In this document: positions 30,342-40,369 of the stretch, in pieces | Layout of the letters: each line of letters starts with the position of its first letter | Numbering within the stretch: the stretch's first letter is position 1 | Source of the DNA: Allobrachymonas denitrificans DSM 15123 | Lineage (GTDB): Bacteria; Pseudomonadota; Gammaproteobacteria; Burkholderiales; Burkholderiaceae_C | Assembly (NCBI RefSeq): GCF_900110225.1 | Contig: NZ_FOCW01000009.1 | Location: 1-60,993 of the forward strand | DNA: 60,993 nucleotides | Direction of reading: 5' to 3' | Program-made: the position numbers and the translations under genes | The notes under the pieces: model-generated | Database searches by the model: none | Told to the model about the DNA's origin: nothing | The model's input: the letters and a program-made list of their open reading frames with translations, nothing else

Positions 30342-32051
30342 ATGCAGCTGCCTGAGTCCATCCTCCTGTTCAAGCCCAGCATTCTGAAAGCGCTGCGCAG
30401 CTACACCCGGGAACGCTTCGTCAAGGACGTCACGGCAGGGATCACGGTGGGGATCGTGGCACTGCCGCTGGCCATGGCCTTCGCCATCGCCAGCGGGCTG
30501 ACGCCGCAAACCGGCATTTTCACGGCCATCATCGCGGGCTTCCTGATCGCCCTGTTCGGCGGCAGCAAGGTGCAGATCGGCGGGCCGGCCGGCGCCTTCA
30601 TCGTGATCGTGTACGGCATCGTCGAGCGCTATGGGGTGCCCAGCCTGATCATCGCCACCGCCATGTCGGGCATCCTGCTGTTTCTCATGGGCCTGTTCCG
30701 CATGGGTACGCTGGTGCGCTTCATTCCGGTGGCCGTGGTGATCGGCTTCACCAACGGCATTGCGGTGCTGATCGGCCTGTCTCAGCTCAAGGACTTTCTG
30801 GGCCTCAGCATCCCGAAGATGCCTGCCGACTTCTTCGGCATGCTCTCCACCCTGTGGGCGCACATGTCCACCTTCAACCCCTACGCGCTGGCCGTATCGG
30901 CCGGCTCACTGCTGGTCATCATCGCCTGGCAGCACCTGCTGCCCTCGCTGGGTCCGAACAAGCAGGTCCTGCATGGCAAACTGACCATCATTCCGGGCTC
31001 CATCGTGGCGCTGATCCTGGGCAGCATTGCCGTGTCCACGCTTGGCCTGCCAGTCGAAACTATCGGCAGCCGCTTTGGCGGCATCCCGGCCGAACTGCCC
31101 GCCTTTGCCCTGCCCGAACTCAACTGGGACACGGCACGCTTCCTGTTCATTCCTGCCCTGACACTGGCGATTCTGGGCGCCATCGAATCACTGCTGTGCG
31201 CCCGCGTGGCCGATGGCATGACCGATGACCGGCACGACCCGAACCAGGAACTGATGGCGCAGGGCACAGCCAACTTCATCACTCCGTTTTTTGGCGGCAT
31301 GCCCGCAACCGGCACCATTGCACGCACCGTGACCAACATCAAGAGCGGCGCCAGCAGCCCGGTGGCCGGCATCGTGCATGCCTCGGTGCTGTTGCTGATC
31401 GTGCTGGTGGCGGCACCGCTGGCCGCCCTGGTTCCCCTGCCTACCTTGGCCGCCGTGCTGATGTTCGTGGCCTGGAACATGGGTGAGTGGAGCGAATTCG
31501 CGCGCCTGCGCAGCTACCGCATGCCCTACCGGCTGACCCTGCTGGCGGTGTTCTTCCTGACGGTGGTGTTCGACCTGACAGTCGCGGTCGAAGTGGGCCT
31601 GGTCGCTGCCTGCCTGACCTTCATCTACCGCATCTCCAGCCTATCACGCTCGGAGCCGGTGATGCCGGCCGCCACCACCGCTCCGCCCACGCACTGGAAC
31701 GAACAGGACGTGCGCGCCTGGCGGCTGCACGGCGCCCTGTTCTTTGGTGCCGTCAAGCTGATCGAAGACATCGAACTGCAGCTTCCCAGACACGTCGCCA
31801 TCCTCGATATCGAGCACGTGATCTACCTGGATTCCTCGGGCGCGGAGGAAATGCTGCACCTCGCGCGCAGCTGCGAGAAACGCGGCGTCACGCTGATTCT
31901 CTGTGGCGTGATGGGACAACCGCTGGACATGGCACGCCGTGTGCGTCTGCTGGACTCCCCCGGCGTGCTGCACGAACCCGATCTGTCTGCCGCCCTTTCC
32001 AGCGCACTGAACCTGCTGCCCGCCGGCCAGGACAGTGCCGCTGACTCCTGA
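30342..32051 (+). CDS. SulP-family anion transporter with STAS domain
   Basis: The 569-residue protein has about 12-14 membrane segments (residues about 20-430) of the SLC26/SulP type and a cytoplasmic C-terminal STAS domain (about 460-560). The STAS signature IEHVIYLDSSGAEEMLHLA is clear. The N-terminal part has the family stretch LPLAMAFAIASGL. SulP proteins take up sulfate, bicarbonate or dicarboxylates. No sulfate-assimilation or carbonic-anhydrase gene is adjacent, so the substrate stays open. It starts 48 bp after metG and may be read from it. Confidence 0.92.
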   Translation: MQLPESILLFKPSILKALRSYTRERFVKDVTAGITVGIVALPLAMAFAIASGLTPQTGIFTAIIAGFLIALFGGSKVQIGGPAGAFIVIVYGIVERYGVPSLIIATAMSGILLFLMGLFRMGTLVRFIPVAVVIGFTNGIAVLIGLSQLKDFLGLSIPKMPADFFGMLSTLWAHMSTFNPYALAVSAGSLLVIIAWQHLLPSLGPNKQVLHGKLTIIPGSIVALILGSIAVSTLGLPVETIGSRFGGIPAELPAFALPELNWDTARFLFIPALTLAILGAIESLLCARVADGMTDDRHDPNQELMAQGTANFITPFFGGMPATGTIARTVTNIKSGASSPVAGIVHASVLLLIVLVAAPLAALVPLPTLAAVLMFVAWNMGEWSEFARLRSYRMPYRLTLLAVFFLTVVFDLTVAVEVGLVAACLTFIYRISSLSRSEPVMPAATTAPPTHWNEQDVRAWRLHGALFFGAVKLIEDIELQLPRHVAILDIEHVIYLDSSGAEEMLHLARSCEKRGVTLILCGVMGQPLDMARRVRLLDSPGVLHEPDLSAALSSALNLLPAGQDSAADS

Positions 32052-32066
32052 CAGCGGCCGCCTCGT

Positions 32067-32600
32067 TCAAGGCTTGTTGTCGGGGTTGGTCATGTCCTCG
32101 GGATCTTCCCGGTGCTCGGTGCGGATCACCGTCAGATCCGGATCGAAGGTCACCTCGAACACGCTGCTGCGGTTGTGCCCCTCGCGGTAGCGCCAGGTGT
32201 AGACGGTTTCCTTCTTCAGCGCATAGGGAACAATGCGCGCCGGCTTGCCAAGCATGCGGCGCACCTCTTCCATCATCATGCCGGGCTTGACGCGATCGAA
32301 ATTGTCGCGGTTGAGCACCTGGCGCAGCGCCACCACCTTGCCATCCGGGCCGATGGTGATCTGGTAGTTGGTGGTGCCCTGCGGCTGGCGGTTGTATTCG
32401 AGAATGCGCTCGCCATTCTGGCCTTCCCAGATGTTTTCCGGCTGGCCCCACTTGGCGTACACCTGCGCCTCGGTAGTCAGGTCTTCTTCGGTCGTTGCCA
32501 CGCGCTCATTGTCGCAGCCCTGCAGCAGCAAGGCGCCACACACGGTTGCGAGGGCCGCTGCCCACTGCCAGCCGCGAAAACGTCGGGAAAATGCCTGCAT
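32067..32600 (-). CDS. BamE/SmpA-like lipoprotein
   Basis: The 177-residue protein has a signal peptide ending in the lipobox LLQGC near residue 28, so it is likely an outer-membrane lipoprotein. The region NFDRVKPGMMMEEVRRMLGKP resembles the first helix-strand unit of BamE/SmpA/OmlA domains, and TWRYREGHNRSSVFEVTFD the following strands. An upstream second unit (AQVYAKWGQPENIWE) looks like a partial repeat of the fold. True BamE is shorter and carried next to fur in this group, so this is a paralogue of unknown role. Confidence 0.7.
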   Translation of the reverse strand: MQAFSRRFRGWQWAAALATVCGALLLQGCDNERVATTEEDLTTEAQVYAKWGQPENIWEGQNGERILEYNRQPQGTTNYQITIGPDGKVVALRQVLNRDNFDRVKPGMMMEEVRRMLGKPARIVPYALKKETVYTWRYREGHNRSSVFEVTFDPDLTVIRTEHREDPEDMTNPDNKP

Positions 32601-32725
32601 GTGTTCTCCTGGTGATCAGTAACCTGCCTGCCGGACCGCCATACGTGGCCGGAAGGGGCAGGAATCGCTAAAATACACGAAATTCGGCCTGATGGCCCTT
32701 CCTCCTTCACTTTGAGCGCTGCACC

Positions 32726-32932
32726 ATGCATTTGTTCCGCCGTCCCGATTACCAGTCCGAAACCACCAAGTTCATCAACGAGCTGAAAAAGCAGCGCCCC
32801 GAACTGGATGAGCAGCAACGTGCCGGCCGCGCCCTGCTGTGGGACAAGGAACTCGACCGCGAACTGATCGCCGAATACAAGGCCGGCCGCGTCAAGCAGA
32901 AGCCCTACGTCTACCAGACCAACGCCGAATAA
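32726..32932 (+). CDS. DUF3460 family small protein
   Basis: The 68-residue protein MHLFRRPDYQSETTKFINEL... belongs to a short family found in Burkholderiales just upstream of scpA. It is highly charged and probably alpha-helical, with no membrane segment. The segment RAGRALLWDKELDRELIAEY is the conserved core. It lies 50 bp before scpA in the same direction, so the two are probably co-transcribed. Function is unknown. A TAAAAT -10-like hexamer sits at 32669-32674. Confidence 0.85.
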   Translation: MHLFRRPDYQSETTKFINELKKQRPELDEQQRAGRALLWDKELDRELIAEYKAGRVKQKPYVYQTNAE

Positions 32933-32982
32933 TGCCGGCCCGGCATCGTTCCCGATGCCATTGACCTGCTCTCCGCCACGCC

Positions 32983-33825
32983 TTGGACACCCCCGATCTT
33001 GACCTTGCACCAGCCACCGATGCGCTGATGCCCGAGGTGGTGGACAACGTGGCCGTGGCGCGCCTGTATGGCGAGCCCCTGTTCAACGTCCCCCAGGATC
33101 TCTACATCCCGCCCGATGCGCTGGAGATCTTCCTGGAAGCCTTCGAGGGCCCGCTCGACCTGCTGCTGTACCTGATCCGCAAGCAGAACTTCAACATCCT
33201 CGACATTCCCATGGCGGCGCTGACGCGCCAGTACCTGGCCTATGTCGATGAAATCCGCACCCGCAACCTCGAACTGGCCGCCGAATACCTGCTGATGGCA
33301 GCCATGCTCATCGAGATCAAGTCGCGCATGCTGCTGCCCCCGCGCAAGACGGCCGAGGGCGAGGAAGCCGAAGATCCCCGCGCCGAACTGGTGCGCCGAC
33401 TGCAGGAATACGAGCAGATCAAGCTCGCTGCCGCCCAGCTGGGCACCGTGCCGCAGGCCGGCCGCGATTTCTTCCGCGCCCAGGTGCATATCGAGCAATC
33501 CCTGCAGCCGCGCTTTCCCGATGTGGAACTGAGCGATCTGCAGCAGGCCTGGGCCGACATCCTCAAGCGTGCGAAGCTGGTGCAGCACCACCGCATCAGC
33601 CGCGAGGAACTCAGCGTGCGCGAGCACATGAGCCTGGTGCTCAAGACCTTGCAGGGACGCCGCTTCGTCGAATTCGAGCAGCTGTTCGATCCGGCCCGCG
33701 GTGTGGCGGTGATGGTGGTCACCTTTATAGCCCTGCTGGAACTGGCCAAGGAAACACTGGTGGAAATCACCCAGGCCGAAGCGTTTGCGCCCATCTACGT
33801 GCGCCTGGCGTATACGCCCAGCTAG
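32983..33825 (+). CDS. scpA: Segregation and condensation protein A
   Basis: The 280-residue kleisin subunit of the Smc-ScpAB condensin links the SMC heads and helps chromosome segregation. The N-terminal core FEGPLDLLLYLIRKQNFNIL and EYLLMAAMLIEIKSRMLLP are classical ScpA motifs. The C-terminal winged-helix part (VMVVTFIALLELAKETLVEI) binds SMC. The start appears to be the TTG at 32983; no ATG or GTG fits the family N-terminus better. scpB is not adjacent. Confidence 0.93.
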   Translation: MDTPDLDLAPATDALMPEVVDNVAVARLYGEPLFNVPQDLYIPPDALEIFLEAFEGPLDLLLYLIRKQNFNILDIPMAALTRQYLAYVDEIRTRNLELAAEYLLMAAMLIEIKSRMLLPPRKTAEGEEAEDPRAELVRRLQEYEQIKLAAAQLGTVPQAGRDFFRAQVHIEQSLQPRFPDVELSDLQQAWADILKRAKLVQHHRISREELSVREHMSLVLKTLQGRRFVEFEQLFDPARGVAVMVVTFIALLELAKETLVEITQAEAFAPIYVRLAYTPS

Positions 33826-33870
33826 GCTCGATTTCTGCTTCGGCATCGAGACCCCTCACGCTCAATCCCG

Positions 33871-35004
33871 TCAGGGCGAAAGACTGGCGTTGCCGATATC
33901 CTCGGCGCCCGAGATGCTCATCAGCTTGTTCTCCGGATGCACGAAACGCTGCCCGCTGGTGGCAAAGACTACCCCGTCGATCGGACTGTGCACCGTGATC
34001 TGCTCCTGACTCACCGGATCGACCACATCCGCCAGCGGCTGGCCGCGTTGCACCCAATCTCCCGCCTGCACGTGGTAGACCACGATGCCCGGCATGGGCG
34101 CGTTCACATACTGCATGCCCTGAAGCGGATGCGGAGGGCGCGCCAGTTCGGGAGCTTCACGCACGGCGTCGGAAGGCAGCTGCACATCGCCCAGTTGGTG
34201 CAGGTACTGCAGCAAGGCATCGGCATCCTGCTGCGCCCAGGCATGGGACAGGTCGCGCTCGCCCCGCAACTCCACGGTGGCGCTGTGGCATGCCAGCGGA
34301 ATGGCGGCGTCCGGCCAGGTGCGCTGCAGCTTGAGCCAGGGCGTGGAGAGCGACTCGTCGAACGAATCCGATTGCGAGTCCTCCGCCAGAATCTGGCATT
34401 CCGACCCCAGATGCCGGGCCATGGGCTCAAACGCCTGCCACAGCTGCGGCAAGGTGTAGAGATGCAGCACCGCATGGTTGTCGCAATGCAGATCCAGCAC
34501 CAGATCGGCATCGAACGCCAGCCCGACCAGCACGGCATGCAGAGCTTCCACGCTGGTCTGCGGTTCAAAGGCGTCGATACTCTGCTGCATGGCCGCGCGA
34601 ATCTGCGTCACGTTGGTGGCAGCATCCCCGGATGGTACGAAACCCTGCTGCTGCAAGCGCTCCAGCGCCCAGTCATGCAGGCGGATGCTGCGCAGGCGGT
34701 TGTAGTTCTGGCCGGTGGCGAAATCGAAACGCCCGATATGGCCGTAGAACAGGTTCTGGCGCAACCCCAGGGGATTGCACATGGGCACTAGCACAATGCG
34801 GGATGGCAGGCGCCCTTCGTCCTCGAGGCGCTCCAGCCGCTCGAACAGGTGATGCGCCACCAGCGAGCCGGGCAGCTCGTCCGCGTGCAGGCTGGCCTGG
34901 ATGTAGATCTTGCGCTGCGCCTGGTGCGGGCCAAAGCAGAACGCCGTGACCACGGTCTCGGTGCCGGGCGTGGCGTGGCGCAGGGGGTAGGTGCGTTTTT
35001 CCAT
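33871..35004 (-). CDS. Succinylglutamate desuccinylase/aspartoacylase family protein (M14-like)
   Basis: The 377-residue protein has the zinc-carboxypeptidase-like AstE/ASPA fold. Zinc ligands are seen in IQASLHADELPGSLVAHHLF (His and Glu near residue 40) and LVLDLHCDNHAVLHLY (His). The C-terminal 80 residues (GIVVYHVQAGDWVQRGQPLA) form a biotinyl/lipoyl-like beta-barrel common in this subgroup. It probably hydrolyses an N-acyl amino acid or related amide, but no arginine-succinyl pathway genes are nearby, so true AstE activity is doubtful. Confidence 0.87.
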   Translation of the reverse strand: MEKRTYPLRHATPGTETVVTAFCFGPHQAQRKIYIQASLHADELPGSLVAHHLFERLERLEDEGRLPSRIVLVPMCNPLGLRQNLFYGHIGRFDFATGQNYNRLRSIRLHDWALERLQQQGFVPSGDAATNVTQIRAAMQQSIDAFEPQTSVEALHAVLVGLAFDADLVLDLHCDNHAVLHLYTLPQLWQAFEPMARHLGSECQILAEDSQSDSFDESLSTPWLKLQRTWPDAAIPLACHSATVELRGERDLSHAWAQQDADALLQYLHQLGDVQLPSDAVREAPELARPPHPLQGMQYVNAPMPGIVVYHVQAGDWVQRGQPLADVVDPVSQEQITVHSPIDGVVFATSGQRFVHPENKLMSISGAEDIGNASLSP

Positions 35005-35061
35005 GCTGCCTGCATTATGGTCCGAACGGGCGTCCGCAATCAGTGAGGCAAACCCGCGCGC

Positions 35062-36096
35062 TCAGGCATGTTCGTTCTTGGCATCGCGGCCAAGCAGCAG
35101 GCGTGCGGCATCGACCGGCGCAATGGCACCATCCAGCAGCGCCACCACGCAGCGCGTGATCGGCATGTCCACGCCCAAGGCATCGGCACGGGCCAGCACG
35201 GTGCGGGCGCAATACACGCCTTCGGCCACATGGCCCAGGCTGTCCACCGCCTGATCCGCCGTCATGCCCTGCGCGAGCAAGAGACCCACCTTGCGGTTGC
35301 GGCTCAGGTCGCCGGTGGCCGTCAGCACCAGATCGCCCATGCCGCTCAAGCCCATGAAAGTGGCTCCGTCAGCACCCAGGCGCACGCCCAGACGCGTCAT
35401 TTCGGCCAGCCCCCGCGTCATCAGCGCCGCGCGCGCATTCAGGCCGGGGGCAAAACCCTCCGCGCCCTGTGCAGCCCGCTGGGACAGTCCGTCCAGCACG
35501 CCCGTCGCGATGGCAAGCACGTTCTTGACCGCGCCGCCCACCTCCACACCAATCAGATCATCGCTGCGGTACACGCGCATGGTGCCGCCATGCAGGGCCT
35601 GCACCGCCCGTTCGCACACGACGGCATGGGGACTCGCCACCACCAGCGCCGTCGGCTGGCTGCGCGCCACTTCCTGGGCAAAGCTGGGGCCGCTCAGCAC
35701 CCCCGCAATCAGCTCAGGCGCCACCTGCTGCTTGACTTCGTGCGGCAACAGCCCGAAGGAAGCACCCGGCTGCATGGCTTCGAAGCCCTTGCACAGCCAG
35801 ACCAGCGGCACAGCGGATCCCCGCAACTGCTCCAGCTGCCCGCGCAGGCCGGCCACCGGCACCGCCAGCACGAGCAGGTCATCATCCGCCACATCGGCAG
35901 CGGTAGCGATGCCGCTGGCCACCGACAGTGCTTGCGGAAATGCCACGCCCGGCAGATAGCGGGTATTGCTGCGTTCGGCCTGCATGGCCTGGGCATGTTC
36001 GGGCTGACGCGTCCAGAGGGTCACCTCATGGTGCTGTGCAGCGTGGATGGCAACTGCGGTGCCCCAGGCGCCCGCTCCCAAAACGGCAATCTTCAT
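35062..36096 (-). CDS. gpsA: Glycerol-3-phosphate dehydrogenase [NAD(P)+]
   Basis: The 344-residue enzyme reduces dihydroxyacetone phosphate to sn-glycerol 3-phosphate for phospholipid synthesis. It has the Rossmann motif [16 protein letters not shown] at the N-terminus, the LVWLCKGFE lysine region, the catalytic lysine in [15 protein letters not shown], and [12 protein letters not shown]. The start at 36096 matches the family. It follows secB in the same direction, a gene order shared with many proteobacteria. Confidence 0.96.
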   Translation of the reverse strand: MKIAVLGAGAWGTAVAIHAAQHHEVTLWTRQPEHAQAMQAERSNTRYLPGVAFPQALSVASGIATAADVADDDLLVLAVPVAGLRGQLEQLRGSAVPLVWLCKGFEAMQPGASFGLLPHEVKQQVAPELIAGVLSGPSFAQEVARSQPTALVVASPHAVVCERAVQALHGGTMRVYRSDDLIGVEVGGAVKNVLAIATGVLDGLSQRAAQGAEGFAPGLNARAALMTRGLAEMTRLGVRLGADGATFMGLSGMGDLVLTATGDLSRNRKVGLLLAQGMTADQAVDSLGHVAEGVYCARTVLARADALGVDMPITRCVVALLDGAIAPVDAARLLLGRDAKNEHA

Positions 36097-36173
36097 CGCG
36101 TGTTCCCAAAGGTGGCCCTTTAGGCCATGCCCATACAAAAACAGAGCGCCGAGCGCCCTGTCCATTCCGTGCG

Positions 36174-36194
36174 GAAAGACAGCCGGAGCTGTCT
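36174..36194 (-). terminator. Possible weak terminator after secB
   Basis: AGACAGC (36177-36183) pairs with GCTGTCT (36188-36194) around a 4-nt loop. On the minus strand it is followed by only three U. It lies 14-34 bp beyond the secB stop and may only reduce read-through into gpsA. Confidence 0.4.
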
Positions 36195-36207
36195 CTTGCG
36201 GAGGAGT

Positions 36208-36672
36208 TTACTGCACGGCAGCGCCGTCAGCCGGGCCTTCGGCGGCAGCCGCCTGCAGCTGCTGCTCGTACATGGCCTGGAAGTTGATCTCGGCCAGATG
36301 CACGGGCGGAAAGCCGGCGCGCTGGACGATGTCGGCCACGTTGCCACGCAGGTAGGGGTAGATGATCTGCGGGCAGGCCACACCCATCACGCCGTTCATC
36401 TGGTCTTCGGGCAGATTGCGGATCTCGAAGATGCCGGCCTGCTTGGCCTCGACCAGGAACACGGTGCGCTCGCCGATCTTGGTGGTGGCGGTTGCCGTCA
36501 CGGTCACCTCGAACAGGCCGTCAGCCACCTGCTCGCCGCCCAGACCCAGCTGGATCTCGACGTTGGGGGCATCCTGCTCCAGCAGGATGGCGGGGGAGTT
36601 CGGCTGCTCCAGCGAGGCTTCCTTCAGGTAGATGCGCTGGATGTTGAATACGGGGTCCTGGTTGTCTGCCAT
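36208..36672 (-). CDS. secB: Protein-export chaperone SecB
   Basis: The 154-residue tetrameric chaperone keeps preproteins unfolded and hands them to SecA. Family motifs are [28 protein letters not shown], and [20 protein letters not shown] with [20 protein letters not shown]. The C-terminal tail is Ala/Gly-rich. Start at 36672 (MADNQDPVF). It is part of the minus-strand set rhodanese-grxC-secB-gpsA. Confidence 0.97.
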   Translation of the reverse strand: MADNQDPVFNIQRIYLKEASLEQPNSPAILLEQDAPNVEIQLGLGGEQVADGLFEVTVTATATTKIGERTVFLVEAKQAGIFEIRNLPEDQMNGVMGVACPQIIYPYLRGNVADIVQRAGFPPVHLAEINFQAMYEQQLQAAAAEGPADGAAVQ

Positions 36673-36746
36673 GGCGTGCTTGTACTTTCGCAAGTGTGAA
36701 TGATCAAGGCTTCATTATGCAGCACGCCATGCAGGCTTCATGACAA

Positions 36747-37007
36747 TCAGGCCGCGTCCAGCAGGGGCTGCAGTCCGCCCTTTTGATCGAGGGCAAACAA
36801 GTCGTCACAGCCGCCCACATGCGTCTCGCCGATCCAGATCTGCGGCACAGTACGACGACCGCTGCGCTCCATCATGACCTGGCGCTGTGCCGGGTCCTGG
36901 TCGACCTTGATTTCCTGGTAGTCGGCCACGCCCCGCTCCTTCAGAAGCTGCTTGGCGCGAATGCAGTACGGACAATAGGCGGTGGTGTAGATGGTGACTT
37001 TTTGCAT
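36747..37007 (-). CDS. grxC: Glutaredoxin 3
   Basis: The 86-residue dithiol glutaredoxin carries the active site CPYC in YTTAYCPYCIRAKQLL (residues about 12-15). The cis-proline is in RRTVPQIWIG and the GSH-binding GGCDDLFAL follows. It reduces protein disulfides with glutathione. It lies between the rhodanese gene (65 bp upstream) and secB (74 bp downstream). Confidence 0.96.
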   Translation of the reverse strand: MQKVTIYTTAYCPYCIRAKQLLKERGVADYQEIKVDQDPAQRQVMMERSGRRTVPQIWIGETHVGGCDDLFALDQKGGLQPLLDAA

Positions 37008-37072
37008 GATGAAGAGTATCGCTGCCGCATGCAGCGGCAGTGTTTCAGGGTGTCAGCAGGGCCAGCTGGCGC

Positions 37073-37489
37073 TCAGGCCTTGCTGCCGCTCACCGGCATG
37101 TTCGCACTCTTCCAGCTGCGCATCCCGCCGGCCACCGAATAAGCCTGCTCGTAGCCCAGCTTCTTGGCGATGGCGGCCGCACGGCCGGAGCGCGCGCCAT
37201 GCTCGCAGAAGAACAGCACCGGCGTCGACTTGCTCTTGACCGTCTGCGGCAGTTTCTCGCTCAGCTGCGCCAGCGGAATGTTCTTGGACTGCGCAATGCG
37301 TTCATTGGCATACTCGCCCGCCTCGCGCACGTCGACCAGCACGGCCTTCTCGCGGTTCATTTTCTGCACCGCGTCGGCCACGGACATGCCGCCCTGCCCC
37401 ACGCCGCCCGTCAGTGCCGGGAACAGCAGCATGGCGCCGGAACCGACCGCCACCAGGATCAACAACCAGTTATGCAACAAAAAATCCAC
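37073..37489 (-). CDS. Membrane-anchored rhodanese-like protein
   Basis: The 138-residue protein starts with one membrane segment (LLILVAVGSGAMLLFPAL, residues about 9-26) followed by a single rhodanese domain. The active-site loop FFCEHGARSGRAA keeps the cysteine needed for persulfide transfer, and VLVDVREAGEYANERI is the CH2A motif. The GTG at 37489 is the likely start. The rhodanese-grxC-secB linkage is also seen in E. coli (yibN-grxC-secB). It is divergent from gpmA. Confidence 0.9.
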   Translation of the reverse strand: MDFLLHNWLLILVAVGSGAMLLFPALTGGVGQGGMSVADAVQKMNREKAVLVDVREAGEYANERIAQSKNIPLAQLSEKLPQTVKSKSTPVLFFCEHGARSGRAAAIAKKLGYEQAYSVAGGMRSWKSANMPVSGSKA

Positions 37490-37611
37490 GTGTAACCTCT
37501 CTTGCTGCGCCCGGGGGCGCCGATGAACATGGCGAGATTTTATAGAATAGAGGATTGCCTGCTGCCAGTCGGTGTGCAATTCCCTCCACCTCTTTCCGCA
37601 CTGTGAGAGCC

Positions 37612-38355
37612 ATGTACAAACTCGTCCTCATTCGCCACGGCGAATCCACCTGGAACCTCGAAAACCGCTTCACCGGCTGGACCGATGTCGACCTGACCCC
37701 CACGGGTGTGTCGCAGGCCATGTCTGCCGGCAAGCTGCTCAAGGCCGAAGGCTGGGATTTCGACCTGTGCTACACCAGCGTGCTCAAGCGCGCCATCCAC
37801 ACCCTGTGGTACACGCTGGACGAAATGGACCGCACCTGGCTGCCGGTGGTCAAGGACTACCGACTGAACGAGCGCCACTACGGTGGCCTGCAGGGCCTGA
37901 ACAAATCGGAAACGGCCCAGAAGTATGGCGATGACCAGGTGCTGATCTGGCGCCGCAGCTACGACACACCCCCGCCGCCGCTGGCTGCCGATGATCCGCG
38001 CAGCGAGCGTAGCGACCGCCGTTACGCCGATCTGGCCCCCGAGCAGATCCCGCTGACCGAATGCCTGAAGGACACCGTGGCCCGCGTGCTGCCGTTCTGG
38101 AACGAATCCATCGCTCCCAGCATCCAGTCCGGCAAGCGCGTGCTGATCGCGGCCCACGGCAACTCCATCCGTGCCCTGATCAAGTATCTGGACAACATCT
38201 CCGACGAGGACATCGTCGGCGTGAACATCCCGAACGGCATCCCGCTGGTGTACGAGCTCGACGCCGACCTCAAGCCGATCCGCCACTACTACCTGGGCGA
38301 TGCCGCCGCTGCAGAAGCTGCCGCCAAGGCCGTGGCCCAGCAAGGAAAGAAGTAA
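37612..38355 (+). CDS. gpmA: 2,3-bisphosphoglycerate-dependent phosphoglycerate mutase
   Basis: The 247-residue glycolytic enzyme interconverts 3- and 2-phosphoglycerate. The phosphohistidine motif [18 protein letters not shown] is at residues 5-22, and the second active-site histidine is in [17 protein letters not shown]. Length and motifs fit the cofactor-dependent dPGM class. The start is ATG 37612. It is divergent from the rhodanese gene and precedes ctpA by about 245 bp. Confidence 0.97.
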   Translation: MYKLVLIRHGESTWNLENRFTGWTDVDLTPTGVSQAMSAGKLLKAEGWDFDLCYTSVLKRAIHTLWYTLDEMDRTWLPVVKDYRLNERHYGGLQGLNKSETAQKYGDDQVLIWRRSYDTPPPPLAADDPRSERSDRRYADLAPEQIPLTECLKDTVARVLPFWNESIAPSIQSGKRVLIAAHGNSIRALIKYLDNISDEDIVGVNIPNGIPLVYELDADLKPIRHYYLGDAAAAEAAAKAVAQQGKK

Positions 38356-38600
38356 GCCGGAGGGGAGCCGGGCCGGCTGCTCCTGGCAGCATGCCGGCCC
38401 CATCCCCTGCCCTGCGGGCTTACCGCCCCTGACAACCGTTACAAACACGCGAAAACCCGCCACACAGCGCGGGCAGGGTCCGTGTATAGTCCCTTCTGTA
38501 TCAATGGACTGACGGGACACTGGCACCTGCCTTCGGCGGGCTGCAGCCTGATTCAGGCATGACTGGGCCCGCAGGGAATGGGCCGGGAGAAGGTAAATAC

Positions 38601-40130
38601 ATGGGTTCCAAGTTGAAAGCAGCCGGCTGGATGTCGGCAGGCATCCTGGCGGGGGCGATGGCGACGGTGTCGTTCCAGACGGCCGCGCGCAATGCCACTG
38701 ATCCGCTGCCGCTCGAAGAGCTGCAGCAGCTTGCCGCCGTGTTCGGCATGATCAAGAGCAACTATGTGGAGCCCGTCAACGACAAGAAGCTGATCACCGA
38801 TGCCATCTCCGGCATGGTGTCGGGCCTCGATCCGCACTCCCAGTACTTCGACAAGAAGGCCTTCAAGGAATTCAAGGAAGGCACCAGCGGCAAGTTCGTC
38901 GGCGTCGGCATCGAGATCACGCAGGAAGACGGCCTGGTCAAGGTCGTCTCGCCCATCGAAGGCTCCCCCGCCGACAAGGCCGGCATCAAGGCCGGCGACC
39001 TGATTACGCGCATCGATGACAAGGCCGTGCGCGGCATGTCGCTCAACGACGCCATCAAGCGCATGCGCGGCAAGGCCGACACCAAGGTGGTGCTGACCAT
39101 CTGGCGCAAGACCGAAAGCCGCACCTTCCCGGTCACCATCACCCGTGCCGAGATCCGCGCCCAGTCCGTGCGCACCAAGATGGTGGAGCCGGGCTACGCC
39201 TGGGTGCGCCTGACGCAATTCCAGGAGCGCACTGTGCCCGATTTCGTGCGCAAGGTGAACGAGCTCTATCAGCAGGATCCCAGCATCAAGGGCATCGTGC
39301 TGGATCTGCGCAACGATCCGGGCGGCCTGCTCGATGCGGCGGTGGCCGTGTCTGCCGCCTTCCTGCCGCAGGGCGTGCCGGTGGTGTCGACCAAGGGCCA
39401 GCTGGCCGAGAGCAATACCGTGTTCAAGGCGATTCCGCAGGACTATGCCCGCATGTTGGGCAGCGGCGATCCGCTGCGCGAACTGCCTGCCGCGCTCAAG
39501 AAAGTGCCGGTGGTGGTGCTGGTGAACGAAGGCTCGGCCTCCGCCAGCGAGATCGTGGCCGGCGCCCTGCAGGACCACAAGCGTGCCACCGTGATGGGCA
39601 GCCAGACCTTCGGCAAGGGATCGGTGCAGACCGTGCGCCCGCTCGGCCCCGATACCGGCCTGAAGATCACCACGGCCCGCTACTACACGCCCACGGGCAA
39701 GTCCATCCAGGCCACCGGCATCATCCCTGACGTGATGGTCGATGAGACCGTCGAGGGCAGCCCCTACGCCATCCTGCGCATGCGCGAAGCTGATCTGGAT
39801 CACCACATCAGCAACGGCCAGAAGGATGACAAGGTCGATCCTGCCAAGGAAAAGGAACGCACCCAGGCCCGCGAGGAAGCGCTGAAGAAGCTCGAGGCGG
39901 AGATGAAGAAATCGCCGGACGGCCTGAAGCTGCCCGAGTTCGGCAGCGAGAAGGACTTCCAGTTGCAGCAGGCGCTGAACAAGCTCAAGGGCCTGCCGGT
40001 GACGGCCAGCAAGACGCAGACCGTGCGTCCACCCGAATCCAAGGACAAGGACGAGGACGACAAGTCCGCTGACAACAAGGACAAGCCGGCCGGCAAGGCC
40101 CCGGCGGCCAAGCCACCCGCCTCCCGCTGA
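38601..40130 (+). CDS. C-terminal processing protease (S41 family, CtpA-type)
   Basis: The 509-residue periplasmic serine protease has an N-terminal signal or anchor (AAGWMSAGILAGAMATVSFQ), a PDZ domain (about 85-165, with GVGIEITQEDGLVKVVSPI), and the S41 catalytic core. The catalytic serine is in NEGSASASEIVAGAL and the lysine in QTFGKGSVQTV. The C-terminal 50 residues are Lys/Asp/Pro-rich and probably disordered. Relatives trim the C-termini of envelope proteins or peptidoglycan hydrolases. The start was chosen at ATG 38601, after a GGGAGAAGG ribosome site. Confidence 0.93.
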   Translation: MGSKLKAAGWMSAGILAGAMATVSFQTAARNATDPLPLEELQQLAAVFGMIKSNYVEPVNDKKLITDAISGMVSGLDPHSQYFDKKAFKEFKEGTSGKFVGVGIEITQEDGLVKVVSPIEGSPADKAGIKAGDLITRIDDKAVRGMSLNDAIKRMRGKADTKVVLTIWRKTESRTFPVTITRAEIRAQSVRTKMVEPGYAWVRLTQFQERTVPDFVRKVNELYQQDPSIKGIVLDLRNDPGGLLDAAVAVSAAFLPQGVPVVSTKGQLAESNTVFKAIPQDYARMLGSGDPLRELPAALKKVPVVVLVNEGSASASEIVAGALQDHKRATVMGSQTFGKGSVQTVRPLGPDTGLKITTARYYTPTGKSIQATGIIPDVMVDETVEGSPYAILRMREADLDHHISNGQKDDKVDPAKEKERTQAREEALKKLEAEMKKSPDGLKLPEFGSEKDFQLQQALNKLKGLPVTASKTQTVRPPESKDKDEDDKSADNKDKPAGKAPAAKPPASR

Positions 40131-40200
40131 CCGGCAGGGCCTCGGATGCATTCCGTGGCCCTTCCCGGCCAGACATCCGGCACCGGATACCGTGCCGAAC

Positions 40201-40239
40201 AACACCCCAGGAGCTGGACGCCAGCCTTGGGGTGTTTTT
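40201..40239 (+). terminator. Rho-independent terminator downstream of ctpA
   Basis: AACACCCCA (40201-40209) pairs with TGGGGTGTT (40228-40236), with an inner GCTGG/CCAGC stem, followed by T5. It lies about 70 bp after the stop and about 130 bp before moeB. Confidence 0.9.
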
Positions 40240-40369
40240 CATGATGGATGCCCCCTTGCATCAGCACCGTCTCGGCCCGCCCCGTGCCGGCAGTGCATGT
40301 GTCACCGCTCCATCGCCTCCGCAAATCGGTCTATGATCGACCTCTTTCCCCTGCCCTGTCTGCCTCCCG

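Noticed and set aside
27993-30863. 956-codon open frame on the minus strand opposite metG
   Set aside because: It is the antisense of a well-supported metG; His/Gln/Leu/Val-rich composition and no domain show it is a by-product of high GC codon use.
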